Origin: Comamonas resistens
Lineage (GTDB): Bacteria; Pseudomonadota; Gammaproteobacteria; Burkholderiales; Burkholderiaceae_C
Direction: 5' to 3'
Assembly: GCF_030064165.1 (NCBI RefSeq)
Contig: NZ_CP125947.1
Coordinates: 2,480,001-2,544,000 of the forward strand
Length of the DNA stretch: 64,000 bases
The notes under the pieces were generated by a model. The model made no database searches and was not told where the DNA came from. It worked only from the letters and a program-made list of their open reading frames with translations. Each line of letters starts with the position of its first letter. Positions within the stretch are counted from its first letter, which is position 1. Of the stretch, positions 33,008 through 41,458 are shown piece by piece. A program made the position numbers and the translations under genes.

Positions 33008-34774
33008 ATGCAAAAACGCCAGTTTCTTGTCACCGCAGCATCCTGGACCACTGCCTTGTCCACCCCTTGGCTGGCCGGCTGTGCAGCTTCCGGCAAGCCT
33101 GAGCCGGGCTCCGCCAGTGATACGCAGGCGGGCTTTGCGGATGCCATTTATTTCGGCGGCCCCATCCTGACCATGAATGACGCCCAGCCTCAGGTACAGG
33201 CTCTGGCGGTACGCGGCACCCAGATTGCGGCAGTGGGTGATCGCCAGGCGGTGGAGGCCTTGCGCGGGCCGGACACGCGCATGGTGGATTTGCAGGGGCG
33301 TACTCTGATCCCCGGGTTTGTCGATCCGCACAGCCACCTGGGAGGTGTGGGTCTGCAGGCGATTGCGGCCAATCTGCTGCCGCCGCCTGATGGACCCAAT
33401 GCCTCGATCGCCGAGCTGCAGCAGACGCTGCGCGAATACATCAAGACCTCGCCCGAGGCGAAGCAGCTGGGCCTGGCTTTCGGCTTTGGCTACGACGACT
33501 CCCAGCTCAAGGAGCGGCGCCACCCCACGCGTGACGATTTGGATGCAGTCTCGCGCACGGTTCCGATTGCGGTGATTCATCAGTCAGGCCATTTTGGCTC
33601 GCTGAACTCTGCGGCGCTGAAAAAGGCCGGTATCGGTGCAGATACGCCCAACCCCGAAGGCGGTGTGATTCGCCGCAAGCCCGGCAGCAAGCAGCCGGAC
33701 GGCGTGCTGGAGGAAAACGCCTTTTTCTTCACCCTGGGCAAGATCATGCCCAAGCTGAGCGAAGAGCAGTCCATGGAGTGGCTGGAAAAAGCGCAGGAGC
33801 TGTATCTGCAATACGGCTACACCACGGTGCAGGATGGCCGCGCCGACCCTGGCGCCGTGGCTACGACGATTGTAGCGGCCAAGGCCGGCAGGCTCAAGGT
33901 CGATGTGGTGTCCTACCCCGACATCACGCAACTGGGCGACGGTGCTTTCATGCACGGCCCTTACTACAGTCGCAGATACACCGGACATTTCCGCATTGGC
34001 GGCGTGAAGCTGACGCTGGATGGCTCCCCCCAGGGCAAGACGGCCTGGTTGACCCAGCCCTATCTGGTGCCGCCCAAAGGCCAAAAGAGTGGTTACCGGG
34101 GCTATGGTGTGCTGCCTGATGCCAAGGTCAACGAACTGGTGGCCAAGGCGGTCAACAACGGCTGGCAGATTCTGGTGCACGGCAACGGCGATGCAGCCAT
34201 CGACCAAATGATTGCTGCCGTGCGTGCCAGCGGCCCGGTGGAGAAAACGCGTGCCGCGCGGCCCGTGCTGATTCACGGTCAGACCCTGAGACGCGACCAG
34301 ATTCCGCAGCTCAAGGACCTGGGGATCTTTCCCTCGCTGTTCCCCATGCATACCTTTTACTGGGGCGACTGGCACCGCGATTCGGTGCTGGGCGATCCGC
34401 GTGCACAGAACATCTCGCCCACGGGTTGGGTGTTGCAGCAGGGCATGCGCTTTACCTCGCACCACGACGCGCCGGTCGCTCTGCCGTCATCGATTCGGGT
34501 GCTGGATGCGACAGTCAACCGCGTCACCCGCACCGGCAAGGTGCTGGGCCCGGAGCACCGGGTCTCGCCCTGGATTGCGCTGCAGGCCCAGACGCTGTGG
34601 TCGGCTTACCAACATTTTGAAGATGACCGCAAGGGCTCGCTGGAGGTCGGCAAGCTGGCCGATCTGGTGATTCTGTCGGACAACCCGTTGACCATGGAGC
34701 GCTCCAGGCTCGCCACGCTGGAAGTGCTGCAGACCATCAAGGAAGGCCGCAGCGTCTATCAGAAGCCTCATTGA
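33008..34774 (+). CDS. YtcJ-like amidohydrolase lipoprotein
   Basis: A 588-residue amidohydrolase-superfamily enzyme of the YtcJ/amidohydrolase_3 group. The N-terminus is a lipoprotein signal with lipobox LAGC (Cys25), so the protein should be anchored in the cell envelope, which is unusual for this family. Metal ligands occur in GFVDPHSHLGG near residue 105. Other landmarks are AVIHQSGHFGSLNSAALKKA, YGYTTVQDGR, LTLDGSPQGKTAWLTQPYL, ILVHGNGDAAIDQMIAAV and SHHDAPVALPSS. The C-terminal GSLEVGKLADLVILSDNPL is the composite beta-sandwich signature. It probably hydrolyses an amide or cyclic imide; the substrate is unknown. RBS GAGGAGAG precedes the ATG. Confidence 0.92.
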   Translation: MQKRQFLVTAASWTTALSTPWLAGCAASGKPEPGSASDTQAGFADAIYFGGPILTMNDAQPQVQALAVRGTQIAAVGDRQAVEALRGPDTRMVDLQGRTLIPGFVDPHSHLGGVGLQAIAANLLPPPDGPNASIAELQQTLREYIKTSPEAKQLGLAFGFGYDDSQLKERRHPTRDDLDAVSRTVPIAVIHQSGHFGSLNSAALKKAGIGADTPNPEGGVIRRKPGSKQPDGVLEENAFFFTLGKIMPKLSEEQSMEWLEKAQELYLQYGYTTVQDGRADPGAVATTIVAAKAGRLKVDVVSYPDITQLGDGAFMHGPYYSRRYTGHFRIGGVKLTLDGSPQGKTAWLTQPYLVPPKGQKSGYRGYGVLPDAKVNELVAKAVNNGWQILVHGNGDAAIDQMIAAVRASGPVEKTRAARPVLIHGQTLRRDQIPQLKDLGIFPSLFPMHTFYWGDWHRDSVLGDPRAQNISPTGWVLQQGMRFTSHHDAPVALPSSIRVLDATVNRVTRTGKVLGPEHRVSPWIALQAQTLWSAYQHFEDDRKGSLEVGKLADLVILSDNPLTMERSRLATLEVLQTIKEGRSVYQKPH

Positions 34775-34852
34775 TTTTTTTACGTCAAATGCTCCTGAAT
34801 TCGGAGCTGCTAGCGCTTGCTTGTCGATGGCTTGAGCAGAATCCGACGGGGA

Positions 34853-35959
34853 TCAGGCATCGCGCGAGCCTATGAGTGCGCGCAGCGCATTCTCGAACTG
34901 CTGGGCGGCTTCATAAGCGGCCTGCCAGTCGGCGGCCAGCAGCGGCGCGATATTGGGTTGAACCTCGGGCTGCCAGGGAGCCAGGGTGGCCAATGGATCA
35001 TCACTTTTGAGTGCGACCACGGTGGGTTGGTTGGCCAGATCCAGGCAGGCATCGACCAGCCAGCGGCAATAGCTGCTCAGCACTTCGGGCGGTGGGCTAT
35101 GGGTATGGGAGGTCGCGCGGTTCATGCTTTCGGCCAGTAACAAGGCCGTGGCATAAACGCGCAGTGCATGGCGGTCATAGCGGCGGGTGACAAACGCCAG
35201 CCGGTCGGCATTGAGCCGTCCGCGCAGCGACCAACGGCGCGAGGCATGGGCTTGCCCTACAGCAGCGCGCAGGGCGGCCAAGGATTCATGCGCCAGAGAC
35301 AGCTGACCCAGCGCGGTTTCAGCACTGTCGGCCTGCTGCATCTGGCAAGCTTTCAGAATCAGGTCCAGCCCGTTGGCCAGCTGTTTGAGAAAGGTGGAAG
35401 CCGCCCGGCCCATATCCTTGATGGGGTTGGAGGTGAACAGCACCTGGCTGAACAGCAGCCCTACAGCTGCACCGACCAGCACATCGAGCAGACGCGCGCT
35501 GCCCGCAGTGCTGGGGCCCAGGCCCAAAACCAGTACCACGGAGACGCCCGACTGAATAGGTACGGCCGGTGCGGGGCCTATGATCGCGCCCAGCAGCACG
35601 GCCAGGAAAATGCCGGCACTGAGCCGGATCAGCAGATGCTGGTCGGGCAACTGCCACAGCAGATCGCCAATCACAATGCCCAGGGTGCAGCCGATCAGCA
35701 GGCTTTTGGCCTGCTTGAGGTGGCTAGGCAGGCCGGGAGCCAGACAGATCACGGCCGTGACCACTGCAAAAGCGGGGCGGGGATGATTCCAGAGCAGGCG
35801 CGCCAGCTGCCAGGCCAGGGCGCTGGCCAGTGCAGCGGCGATTGCATCGCGAGCCGCCAGCTTTGCACGAGAGGGAAAAGTGGTTCTGGCGCGGCGCCAG
35901 GCCAGGGTGATGGGGTTGCTCCAGCGCAATGGAAAGCCTCCTGAGTCAGAAGCCTGCAT
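34853..35959 (-). CDS. FUSC-family (aromatic acid exporter-like) membrane protein
   Basis: A 368-residue protein. The N-terminal half holds six hydrophobic segments (DAIAAALASALAWQLARLLW, AFAVVTAVICLAPGLPSHLK, SLLIGCTLGIVIGDLLWQLP and others). GPAPAVPIQSGVSVVLVLGL and LDVLVGAAVGLLFSQVLF follow. It then enters a helical cytosolic domain (LKQLANGLDLILKACQMQQA). This layout fits the FUSC/ArAE superfamily to which AaeB belongs, although it is half-length. It could export aromatic acids, possibly as a homodimer. It is separated by about 100 bp from the APC permease gene upstream and appears independently transcribed. Confidence 0.86.
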   Translation of the reverse strand: MQASDSGGFPLRWSNPITLAWRRARTTFPSRAKLAARDAIAAALASALAWQLARLLWNHPRPAFAVVTAVICLAPGLPSHLKQAKSLLIGCTLGIVIGDLLWQLPDQHLLIRLSAGIFLAVLLGAIIGPAPAVPIQSGVSVVLVLGLGPSTAGSARLLDVLVGAAVGLLFSQVLFTSNPIKDMGRAASTFLKQLANGLDLILKACQMQQADSAETALGQLSLAHESLAALRAAVGQAHASRRWSLRGRLNADRLAFVTRRYDRHALRVYATALLLAESMNRATSHTHSPPPEVLSSYCRWLVDACLDLANQPTVVALKSDDPLATLAPWQPEVQPNIAPLLAADWQAAYEAAQQFENALRALIGSRDA

Positions 35960-36055
35960 GTTAGGGCGGCTGTTCAGCGTTTGCCTGTCGGGAAAGCGCT
36001 GACTTCCAAAAAAGGAGCGTGCAGCGCCCGCTGGGTAAGGGAGCTGTCCGTATTT

Positions 36056-37462
36056 TTACTCGATATCTTCGCGATACTGGGGCGCACAGCTGCGAAAACC
36101 GCCGGTGATGATGCCCAGATAGGCGAAGCCGATGCTGCCCCAGATCAAGCCGGAGGTCAGCGAGGTGGGCTCCACTTCCAGCCACATGGCGCCCACGCTC
36201 ATAAAGCCCAGCACCGGTGTGACCACATAGCGCAGCACATCGCCCAGGCTGTGCCAGCGGCCCTGGCGCCAGACATACTCGGCCAGGACCGACAGGTTCA
36301 CAAAGCTGAAGGCCGTGAGCGCACCGAAGCTGATCAGGGCCACCACATATTCAAGGCTCAGGAAGCCGGCGGTCAGAGCCACCGCACCCACGAGCAGAAT
36401 GTTGTAGGAGGGTGTGAAGGTCTTGGGGTCGATATGGCCGAAAAAGCGCTTGTGGATCACGCCGTCGCGCCCCATCACATACATCAGGCGCGAGACGCCC
36501 GCATGAGCGGCAATGCCCGAGGCCATGACGGTGACGATGGCAAAAGCCAGCACCACGGATTTGAACAGCGCGCCGCCCACCAGGTAGAGGATTTCGGGCT
36601 GGGTTTCGTCCACGGCCCTGAAGTACTGCTTGGGATCGCCCGGAAAGTACAGCTGCAGGAAATAGGTGGCGGCAATAAAGATCAGGCCGGAGATCAAGGC
36701 GGTCAGGAAAATCGCCTTGGGCAAGGTCTTTTCGGTGTTGTGGGTCTCCTCGGCGAGAGAAGACAGGGAGTCAAAGCCGGTAAAGGAGAAGCACAGGATG
36801 GTGGCACCGGTAATCAGCGCCCCGATATCGGCCTGGGCACTCCAGAAGGGTGATCCGCTCCAGAGGCTTAGACCGCCATGTTCGGCGATGGCACCCAGTG
36901 CGTTCTGGCCGGCGTGCAGCTCACGCCAGACCAGGAAGGTGAAGATGGCAATGATGAGCAACTGAAAGAAAACGATGAGACCGTTGAAGTTGGCCACAAA
37001 GCGAATGCCGCGCAGGTTGACGACGACCATCAGGGCTGTCAGACCCACGATCCAGACCCAGTGATTGACCTCGGGGAATATCGAGGTCAGATAGATCTTG
37101 GCCAGCAGGATATTGACCATGGGCGAGAGCAGATAGTCCAGCAGCGAGGACCAGCCGACCATGAAGCCCACATTGGGGTGGATGGCCTTTTGGGCATAGG
37201 TATAGGCCGAGCCGGAAGAGGGGTAGCGCCGAATCATGTGACCGTAGCTCAGCGAGGTGAGCAGGACCGCCAGCAGCGCGACAAAGTAGGAGGTCGGCAC
37301 ATGCTGCAGCGAATCGCGCGAGACCATGCCAAAAGTGTCCAGCAAGGTCATGGGCTGGATGTAGGCCAGGCCGATGATGATCACATGCCATAGCAGCAGG
37401 GTCTTCTGCAGGCGGGCAGGGGTGGAGGAGGCCGAGGCCGCGGAGGGCGGGCGATCAGTCAA
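36056..37462 (-). CDS. APC-family amino acid/polyamine permease
   Basis: A 468-residue permease with 12 helices. The APC core begins LLLWHVIIIGLAYIQPMTLL. It contains SYFVALLAVLLTSLSYGHMI, RRYPSSGSAYTYAQKAIHPN (the GSAY substrate-binding loop) and GFMVGWSSLLDYLLSPMVNI. FSFTGFDSLSSLAEETHNTE, typical of PuuP/YjeM-like transporters, is followed by VSRLMYVMGRDGVIHKRFFG. The likely start is TTG at 37462 (preceded by AGAAGGAAG 6-8 bases upstream), giving MTDRPPSAASASS; a GTG at 37492 is in frame but lacks a good ribosome site. The substrate is probably an amino acid or polyamine. Confidence 0.9.
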   Translation of the reverse strand: MTDRPPSAASASSTPARLQKTLLLWHVIIIGLAYIQPMTLLDTFGMVSRDSLQHVPTSYFVALLAVLLTSLSYGHMIRRYPSSGSAYTYAQKAIHPNVGFMVGWSSLLDYLLSPMVNILLAKIYLTSIFPEVNHWVWIVGLTALMVVVNLRGIRFVANFNGLIVFFQLLIIAIFTFLVWRELHAGQNALGAIAEHGGLSLWSGSPFWSAQADIGALITGATILCFSFTGFDSLSSLAEETHNTEKTLPKAIFLTALISGLIFIAATYFLQLYFPGDPKQYFRAVDETQPEILYLVGGALFKSVVLAFAIVTVMASGIAAHAGVSRLMYVMGRDGVIHKRFFGHIDPKTFTPSYNILLVGAVALTAGFLSLEYVVALISFGALTAFSFVNLSVLAEYVWRQGRWHSLGDVLRYVVTPVLGFMSVGAMWLEVEPTSLTSGLIWGSIGFAYLGIITGGFRSCAPQYREDIE

Positions 37463-37753
37463 TTGGGTCTTCCTTCTCAAGAACAAGAGCACCGGGCCTG
37501 GAATCCCGGTCTGCGCGTGGCCGTGTCGGGCACGGAACCACCGTTGTTATCTGTTGTTGTGGCACACCCTGAAAAGGGCGCCGTTCTTGGCTTTTCCTGC
37601 CTGGGTCAAGCGGCTGACCGAGGCTGGCGCGAAAAAACGCGACATTATCGGTGTTCGGGCTGCTTGAGGCAGACCTCGGGAAAATTGCCTTCCACTTCAG
37701 ACGGAATCAGCGCAGACTGCTATGAATTGAGAAGTGACTGGGGTGGGCGCGAC

Positions 37754-38272
37754 CTAGCGTCCTTCGAGCAGACCCATGATGCATTTCCATTCGGCCTGGC
37801 TTACCGGCGTGATGGACAGACGATTGCCTTTTTGCAGTACCCGCATGTCGCCGAGCTCTGGCTGCTCACGCAGTTCGGCGATCAGCAAAGGGCGTGTCTT
37901 GCGCAGCGCCTGCACATCCAGCATCAGCCAACGCGGTTTGTCCGGGGACGACTTGGGGTCGTAGTAAGGGTCGGCAGGGTCGAACTGAGAAGTATCCACG
38001 CGCAAATTGCCGGCAATGCGGGCGATACCGTAGATGCCGGGCTCGGCGCAGCTGGAGTGCCAATACAGGACGCCGTCACCGATCTGCATGTCGTCACGCA
38101 TGAAGTTGCGTGCCTGATAGTTGCGCACGCCGTTCCATCCCATGAGCTGGTCTGGCGCAACCAGTGCGTGATCGATGGAGTATTCGTCGGGCTCATTCTT
38201 CATGAGCCAGTAGCGCTGGCCCGAGACGGCGGAGGAGGCGCTGGGGACGGTCAAGCTTGCGATATTGGTCAT
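37754..38272 (-). CDS. EVE-domain protein (THYN1/YcfA-like)
   Basis: A 172-residue EVE-domain protein, related to thymocyte nuclear protein 1, that recognises modified bases in nucleic acids in some characterised relatives. Diagnostic segments are RYWLMKNEPDEYSIDHAL, WNGVRNYQARNFMRDDMQIG, VLYWHSSCAEPGIYGIARIA, DPYYDPKSSPDKPRWLMLDV and RLSITPVSQAEWKCIMGL. The ATG at 38272 is chosen; the 52-codon extension to 38428 overlaps the EcsC gene. It follows that gene by 22 bp on the same strand, so the two may form an operon. Confidence 0.92.
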   Translation of the reverse strand: MTNIASLTVPSASSAVSGQRYWLMKNEPDEYSIDHALVAPDQLMGWNGVRNYQARNFMRDDMQIGDGVLYWHSSCAEPGIYGIARIAGNLRVDTSQFDPADPYYDPKSSPDKPRWLMLDVQALRKTRPLLIAELREQPELGDMRVLQKGNRLSITPVSQAEWKCIMGLLEGR

Positions 38273-38294
38273 TGCAGTATTGTCGGCTGCAGAG

Positions 38295-38954
38295 TCAGCT
38301 GCCGGAGTGAGGGGGATTGCGTTTCCACGGTCCCCGGTCCGGCTGGCTCCAGTGGTGTGGATGCATGATGCGCTGGCGTACCTGGCCCCACTGGTTTGTC
38401 TTTTGCCCGCTTTGGTGCACCTGTGCACGGGCCTTGCGCAGGCGTTGAGGGATGTCGAGCTCGGCTTGCTCGACCACGCGAATGCAGTCCTGGATATGGC
38501 GTTCGCCCAGATAGCGCAATGTGGCGTAGCCTATCGCGGCAGCGGCGATCTGGCCGGCCAGCGGAACGTATTTGGCCGCTTGCTTGGTGCTCAGTCGCAT
38601 GCCCACCATGCGTGTCACACGCAGTACCAGATCACGGGTAATGAACTTGCCGATCAGCACCGAGCCCACCATGGCAATGGCTTTCTGGACCTGTTCGCGC
38701 TTGCTGGGTGTGAGACTGTCCAGCTGCTCGGGCGTTAGGCCGAACTCTTCATTGATGCGCGGAATAAGCCTGGAGAGAAGAGCTGCGTCTGCAGCCCAGT
38801 CCAGGCCCGGCACGGGAATGGTGCTGGCAGCCGCGCTGACCAGGGCGCGCTGCTTGAGCAGCTTGCGAGAACGCTGGGCCGCGAGAGACACATCGTGGCG
38901 CTTGAGGGATGTAGGGATTGAGGTGGGAAGAGGTCGAGTGTCTTTTTTCCACAT
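38295..38954 (-). CDS. EcsC-family protein
   Basis: A 219-residue protein with an EcsC-like core. ALVSAAASTIPVPGLDWAAD and AALLSRLIPRINEEFGLTPE are followed by IAMVGSVLIGKFITRDLVLR and AAKYVPLAGQIAAAAIGYAT (amphipathic and membrane helices), then LGERHIQDCIRVVEQAEL. EcsC relatives are membrane-associated proteins of unknown biochemical role. The N-terminus is basic and short (MWKKDTRPLPTS). The last 45 residues are Gln/His/Pro-rich and overlap no other gene. Confidence 0.85.
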   Translation of the reverse strand: MWKKDTRPLPTSIPTSLKRHDVSLAAQRSRKLLKQRALVSAAASTIPVPGLDWAADAALLSRLIPRINEEFGLTPEQLDSLTPSKREQVQKAIAMVGSVLIGKFITRDLVLRVTRMVGMRLSTKQAAKYVPLAGQIAAAAIGYATLRYLGERHIQDCIRVVEQAELDIPQRLRKARAQVHQSGQKTNQWGQVRQRIMHPHHWSQPDRGPWKRNPPHSGS

Positions 38955-38971
38955 AAAGCATGGTCTCTATG

Positions 38972-39000
38972 AAAAAAGGCAGCGCGTCTGCGCTGCCTTT
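38972..39000 (-). terminator. Terminator of the GlsB/YeaQ-like gene
   Basis: AAAGGCAGCGC GTCT GCGCTGCCTTT with the T6 run on the minus strand, 4 bp after the minus-strand stop. It also has an A-rich 5' side, so read-through from either direction may be limited. Confidence 0.85.
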
Positions 39001-39003
39001 CGA

Positions 39004-39258
39004 TCAACCCTGTGTCTTGCTGCGGATGAAACCGTAGATGAAGAGCACGATGATGGCGCCGATGACCGAGGCGATCCAGCCCGCGGCCTCACCGGCTCTG
39101 TACCAGCCCATGGCTGTGCCCAGATAGGTAGCCACAAAAGAGCCTGCGATACCGAGCAGGATGGTCATGATCCACCCCATGCTGTCATTGCCCGGTTTGA
39201 TGGCGCGAGCAATCAGGCCGACGATCAGGCCTACGATGATGGTGCCAATGATGGACAT
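39004..39258 (-). CDS. GlsB/YeaQ/YmgE-family small membrane protein
   Basis: An 84-residue, three-helix inner-membrane protein. The sequence is MSIIGTIIVGLIVGLIARAI, KPGNDSMGWIMTILLGIAGS, FVATYLGTAMGWYRAGEAAG, then WIASVIGAIIVLFIYGFI and a short basic tail. This matches the transglycosylase-associated (YeaQ) family, usually induced by envelope, acid or stationary-phase stress; the molecular role is unknown. The ATG at 39258 is used because the eight upstream codons add a non-membrane extension. Confidence 0.92.
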   Translation of the reverse strand: MSIIGTIIVGLIVGLIARAIKPGNDSMGWIMTILLGIAGSFVATYLGTAMGWYRAGEAAGWIASVIGAIIVLFIYGFIRSKTQG

Positions 39259-39394
39259 CTTGATTCCTCTCTGAAAGAACAATGAAGCCTGACTCTATAA
39301 GTTGCCGTGTCCTGACCCTGTCAGACAGCAGAGAGTGTGGGCGCGAGCCTGATTCTTTCACATTTGTCTGTACAGCCTATATCTTCGCTCCAAA

Positions 39395-39427
39395 CAAAAA
39401 ACGCCTGCATATGGCAGGCGTTTTTTT
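39395..39427 (-). terminator. Terminator of the NlpC/P60 gene
   Basis: AAAAAACGCCTGC ATAT GGCAGGCGTTTTTTT, nearly symmetric and probably bidirectional, 18 bp after the minus-strand stop. Confidence 0.88.
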
Positions 39428-39444
39428 CTGTCCGTGAATGGCTT

Positions 39445-40071
39445 TCAGGGTTGGATAGGAGCCAGTGCACTGTAGGCGGCTGCGGTGGCGGCCGAGGCAT
39501 CGGCTCCTTCGACACGGCGGGCGCCGTCGAAGCGGCGGGCCCAGTAGGAGGTCTGCATGCTCTCCACACGCACACTGGCGCCGGTGCGGGGCGCGTGGAT
39601 GAATTTGCCTTCGCCCACGTAAATGCCGACATGGCTGAAGGTGCGGCGCATGGTGTTGAAGAAGACCAGATCGCCAGGTTTGAGCTCTTCGCGGTCGATC
39701 TGCTGAGTGGCATGGGCTTGCTCGGAGGCCACGCGGGGAAGAACCTTGCCCACGGTCTGGGAGTAGATGGCCCGCACGAAACCGCTGCAGTCAAAGCCGG
39801 TCTCCGCACTGGTGCCGCCCAAGCGGTAAGGAACACCGAGGAAGCCCATGGCCGTCACGACCAGGTCGGAGGTTTTTTCGGTCACGCTCTGACGCGCTTC
39901 GCGAACGAAGTCGGTCGTCTTCTCGGCCACGGTGTGGCGAGCTTCACGTAACTGGGTAATCAGACTGCGGTTGACCAGCAACTGAGTCATGTCGTCGTCA
40001 CGCTGCTCGCTGGGCGCCGCATGTGCGGAGGTCACGCCGACAAAAAGTAGTGCAATAAGCCATCTGGACAT
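39445..40071 (-). CDS. NlpC/P60-family peptidoglycan endopeptidase
   Basis: A 208-residue secreted cysteine peptidase. The signal peptide MSRWLIALLFVGVTSAHAA is followed by a helical spacer with two similar stretches (REARHTVAEKTTDFVREARQ, then SVTEKTSDLV). The catalytic domain has Cys in TGFDCSGFVRAI, His in RTFSHVGIYVGEG and a polar third residue in FIHAPRTGASV. It would cleave stem-peptide bonds in peptidoglycan and resembles Spr/MepS-type hydrolases in size. The internal tandem (V..EKT.D) is a small duplication. ATG at 40071. Confidence 0.92.
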   Translation of the reverse strand: MSRWLIALLFVGVTSAHAAPSEQRDDDMTQLLVNRSLITQLREARHTVAEKTTDFVREARQSVTEKTSDLVVTAMGFLGVPYRLGGTSAETGFDCSGFVRAIYSQTVGKVLPRVASEQAHATQQIDREELKPGDLVFFNTMRRTFSHVGIYVGEGKFIHAPRTGASVRVESMQTSYWARRFDGARRVEGADASAATAAAYSALAPIQP

Positions 40072-40433
40072 GGGGCGTGAGGGTACCACGTTAATTTGTA
40101 GGATGACACCGCTATTTCCAAGATTTCATGGGGAATTTGATTCAAAACATTAAATGACTTTGAGGCATGAGCTTATTGCGGCTGATGCTCTTAATTTCGT
40201 AGTGCTTCTGACCCCGTAATTTCCCTGTTCTGGTCACAATCTAGAAGGTTTGCATCAATTTGTGTTAATGCTGCCGCACAAAGCCTTTTCTGGCCTGAAA
40301 AAGGCTGGGCGGCTGCTTGCAGCGACAATAACGCCACGGGCGGCTTGGAAAACAGGCCTGAAGCTGCCTCACCGCTGACTAAAAAGGCAGTTGCAATTTC
40401 GTGGCAACTGCCCAATGCAAGGAAAGAAACAAT
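40072..40433. other. Divergent promoter region
   Basis: It lies between the NlpC/P60 and isochorismatase-like genes. It contains the hairpin at 40386-40412 and no supported ORF. Confidence 0.45.
40386..40412 (+). promoter_or_regulatory. Leader hairpin before the isochorismatase-like gene
   Basis: GGCAGTTGC and GCAACTGCC form a perfect 9-bp stem with a 9-base loop. The hairpin ends 6 bp before the AAGGAAAG ribosome site, so it may influence translation or mark an operator. Confidence 0.45.
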
Positions 40434-41036
40434 ATGCTGCTGGACGCAACCGAATCGCAACTGGTCCTGATCGACTATCAGGACAAGCTCATGCCTGTCA
40501 TCCATGACGGTGAACAGGCATTGGCCAATGCCATCAAGCTGGCCAAGCTGGCCCAACTGATGGAAGTACCGGTCTGGGGTACGGAACAGAACCCTTCGCG
40601 CCTGGGGCTTAACAACGCTGAACTTAAAGCCCTGTGCAACAAGACTCTGGAGAAGATGTACTTCAGCGCCGTGCCCGAAGGCCTGGGCGAGTGGCTGCGC
40701 CCACCGGCAAAGCCCCAGGGCGGTAATGCCCGCAGCCTGCCCAAGCATCTGCAAAAGCCCCAGCAGCAAGCGCCCGAGCGCAATATGGTTGTCATCGCCG
40801 GTTGCGAAACCCATGTCTGCCTGCTGCAGACGGCGCTGGAATTGCTGGAAGAAGAGTTCGATGTATGGGTAGTGACCGATGCCTGCGGCTCGCGCACCGA
40901 GCGCAACCGTGATGCGGCGTTCGACCGCCTCGCCGGTGCGGGCGCCGAGCTGGTGACCACGGAGATGGTCATGTTCGAGTGGCTGCGTACCTGTGAGGAT
41001 CCTGCATTCAAGGACATGCTGGCACTGGTGAAGTAA
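40434..41036 (+). CDS. Isochorismatase-like cysteine hydrolase
   Basis: A 200-residue hydrolase of the isochorismatase/nicotinamidase superfamily. The catalytic Asp is in LVLIDYQDKLMP and the Cys in VIAGCETHVCLLQTALELLE. VWGTEQNPSRLG and VVTDACGSRTERNRDAAFDR complete the fold. A poorly conserved insert, PPAKPQGGNARSLPKHLQKP (around residue 90), replaces the short loop of most relatives. Such inserts affect substrate choice, so the actual substrate is unknown. The ATG at 40434 follows AAGGAAAG; it ends in a terminator. Confidence 0.9.
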   Translation: MLLDATESQLVLIDYQDKLMPVIHDGEQALANAIKLAKLAQLMEVPVWGTEQNPSRLGLNNAELKALCNKTLEKMYFSAVPEGLGEWLRPPAKPQGGNARSLPKHLQKPQQQAPERNMVVIAGCETHVCLLQTALELLEEEFDVWVVTDACGSRTERNRDAAFDRLAGAGAELVTTEMVMFEWLRTCEDPAFKDMLALVK

Positions 41037-41051
41037 GCCTCTGCGGTTATC

Positions 41052-41083
41052 AAAAAAAGAGCGCCTTCTGGTGCTCTTTTTTT
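41052..41083 (+). terminator. Terminator of the isochorismatase-like gene
   Basis: AAAAAAAGAGCGCC TTCT GGTGCTCTTTTTTT, 16 bp after the stop, with A7 and T7 tracts flanking an imperfect stem. Confidence 0.88.
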
Positions 41084-41458
41084 ATTGCCGTCGGGCCGCC
41101 CCAAGGCAATAAGCTGCCCCCTTGGGGGGCCGCGGCCACACGGAGTGGGCAAGCGTGGGGCTTTTTTATATCTTTGGCACGACGGTGACGATGCAAGAGT
41201 CGCAATGGTGGTGCAGGGCTTGCCATGTGCCAGGTCTGAAACAGGTGTGACGCCTGGGCAAGTTGTAAGAGCTGCGTTGCCGGGAATCGATGCATGGATG
41301 AGGAAAGCCCGGATTGGAAGGTGGGGGGCTCTTGCGTTGAATGAAGGCAGCGCAGGGATTGCCCCTGGCCGCGTTGTCAGTTTCTGGCAAGTGCATTATG
41401 AATAATTATGAATTCAGAAGGCTTTCTGCAATGGATGGAAAGCCAAGGAGACATGAGC
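41084..41458. other. Intergenic region before prpE with a GC-rich hairpin repeat
   Basis: CCCCAAGG (41099-41106) pairs with CCTTGGGG (41120-41127), followed by GCCGCGGCCACACGGAGTGG. This is a GC-rich non-coding hairpin I associate with repeats in Acidovorax/Comamonas genomes (recollection). A 106-codon plus-strand frame through it looks non-biological. The rest should carry the prpE promoter; no regulator site was recognised. Confidence 0.5.

Noticed and set aside
41085..41405. 106-codon plus-strand ORF before prpE
   Set aside because: It runs through a GC-rich hairpin repeat, has no plausible family, and begins in a terminator tail.
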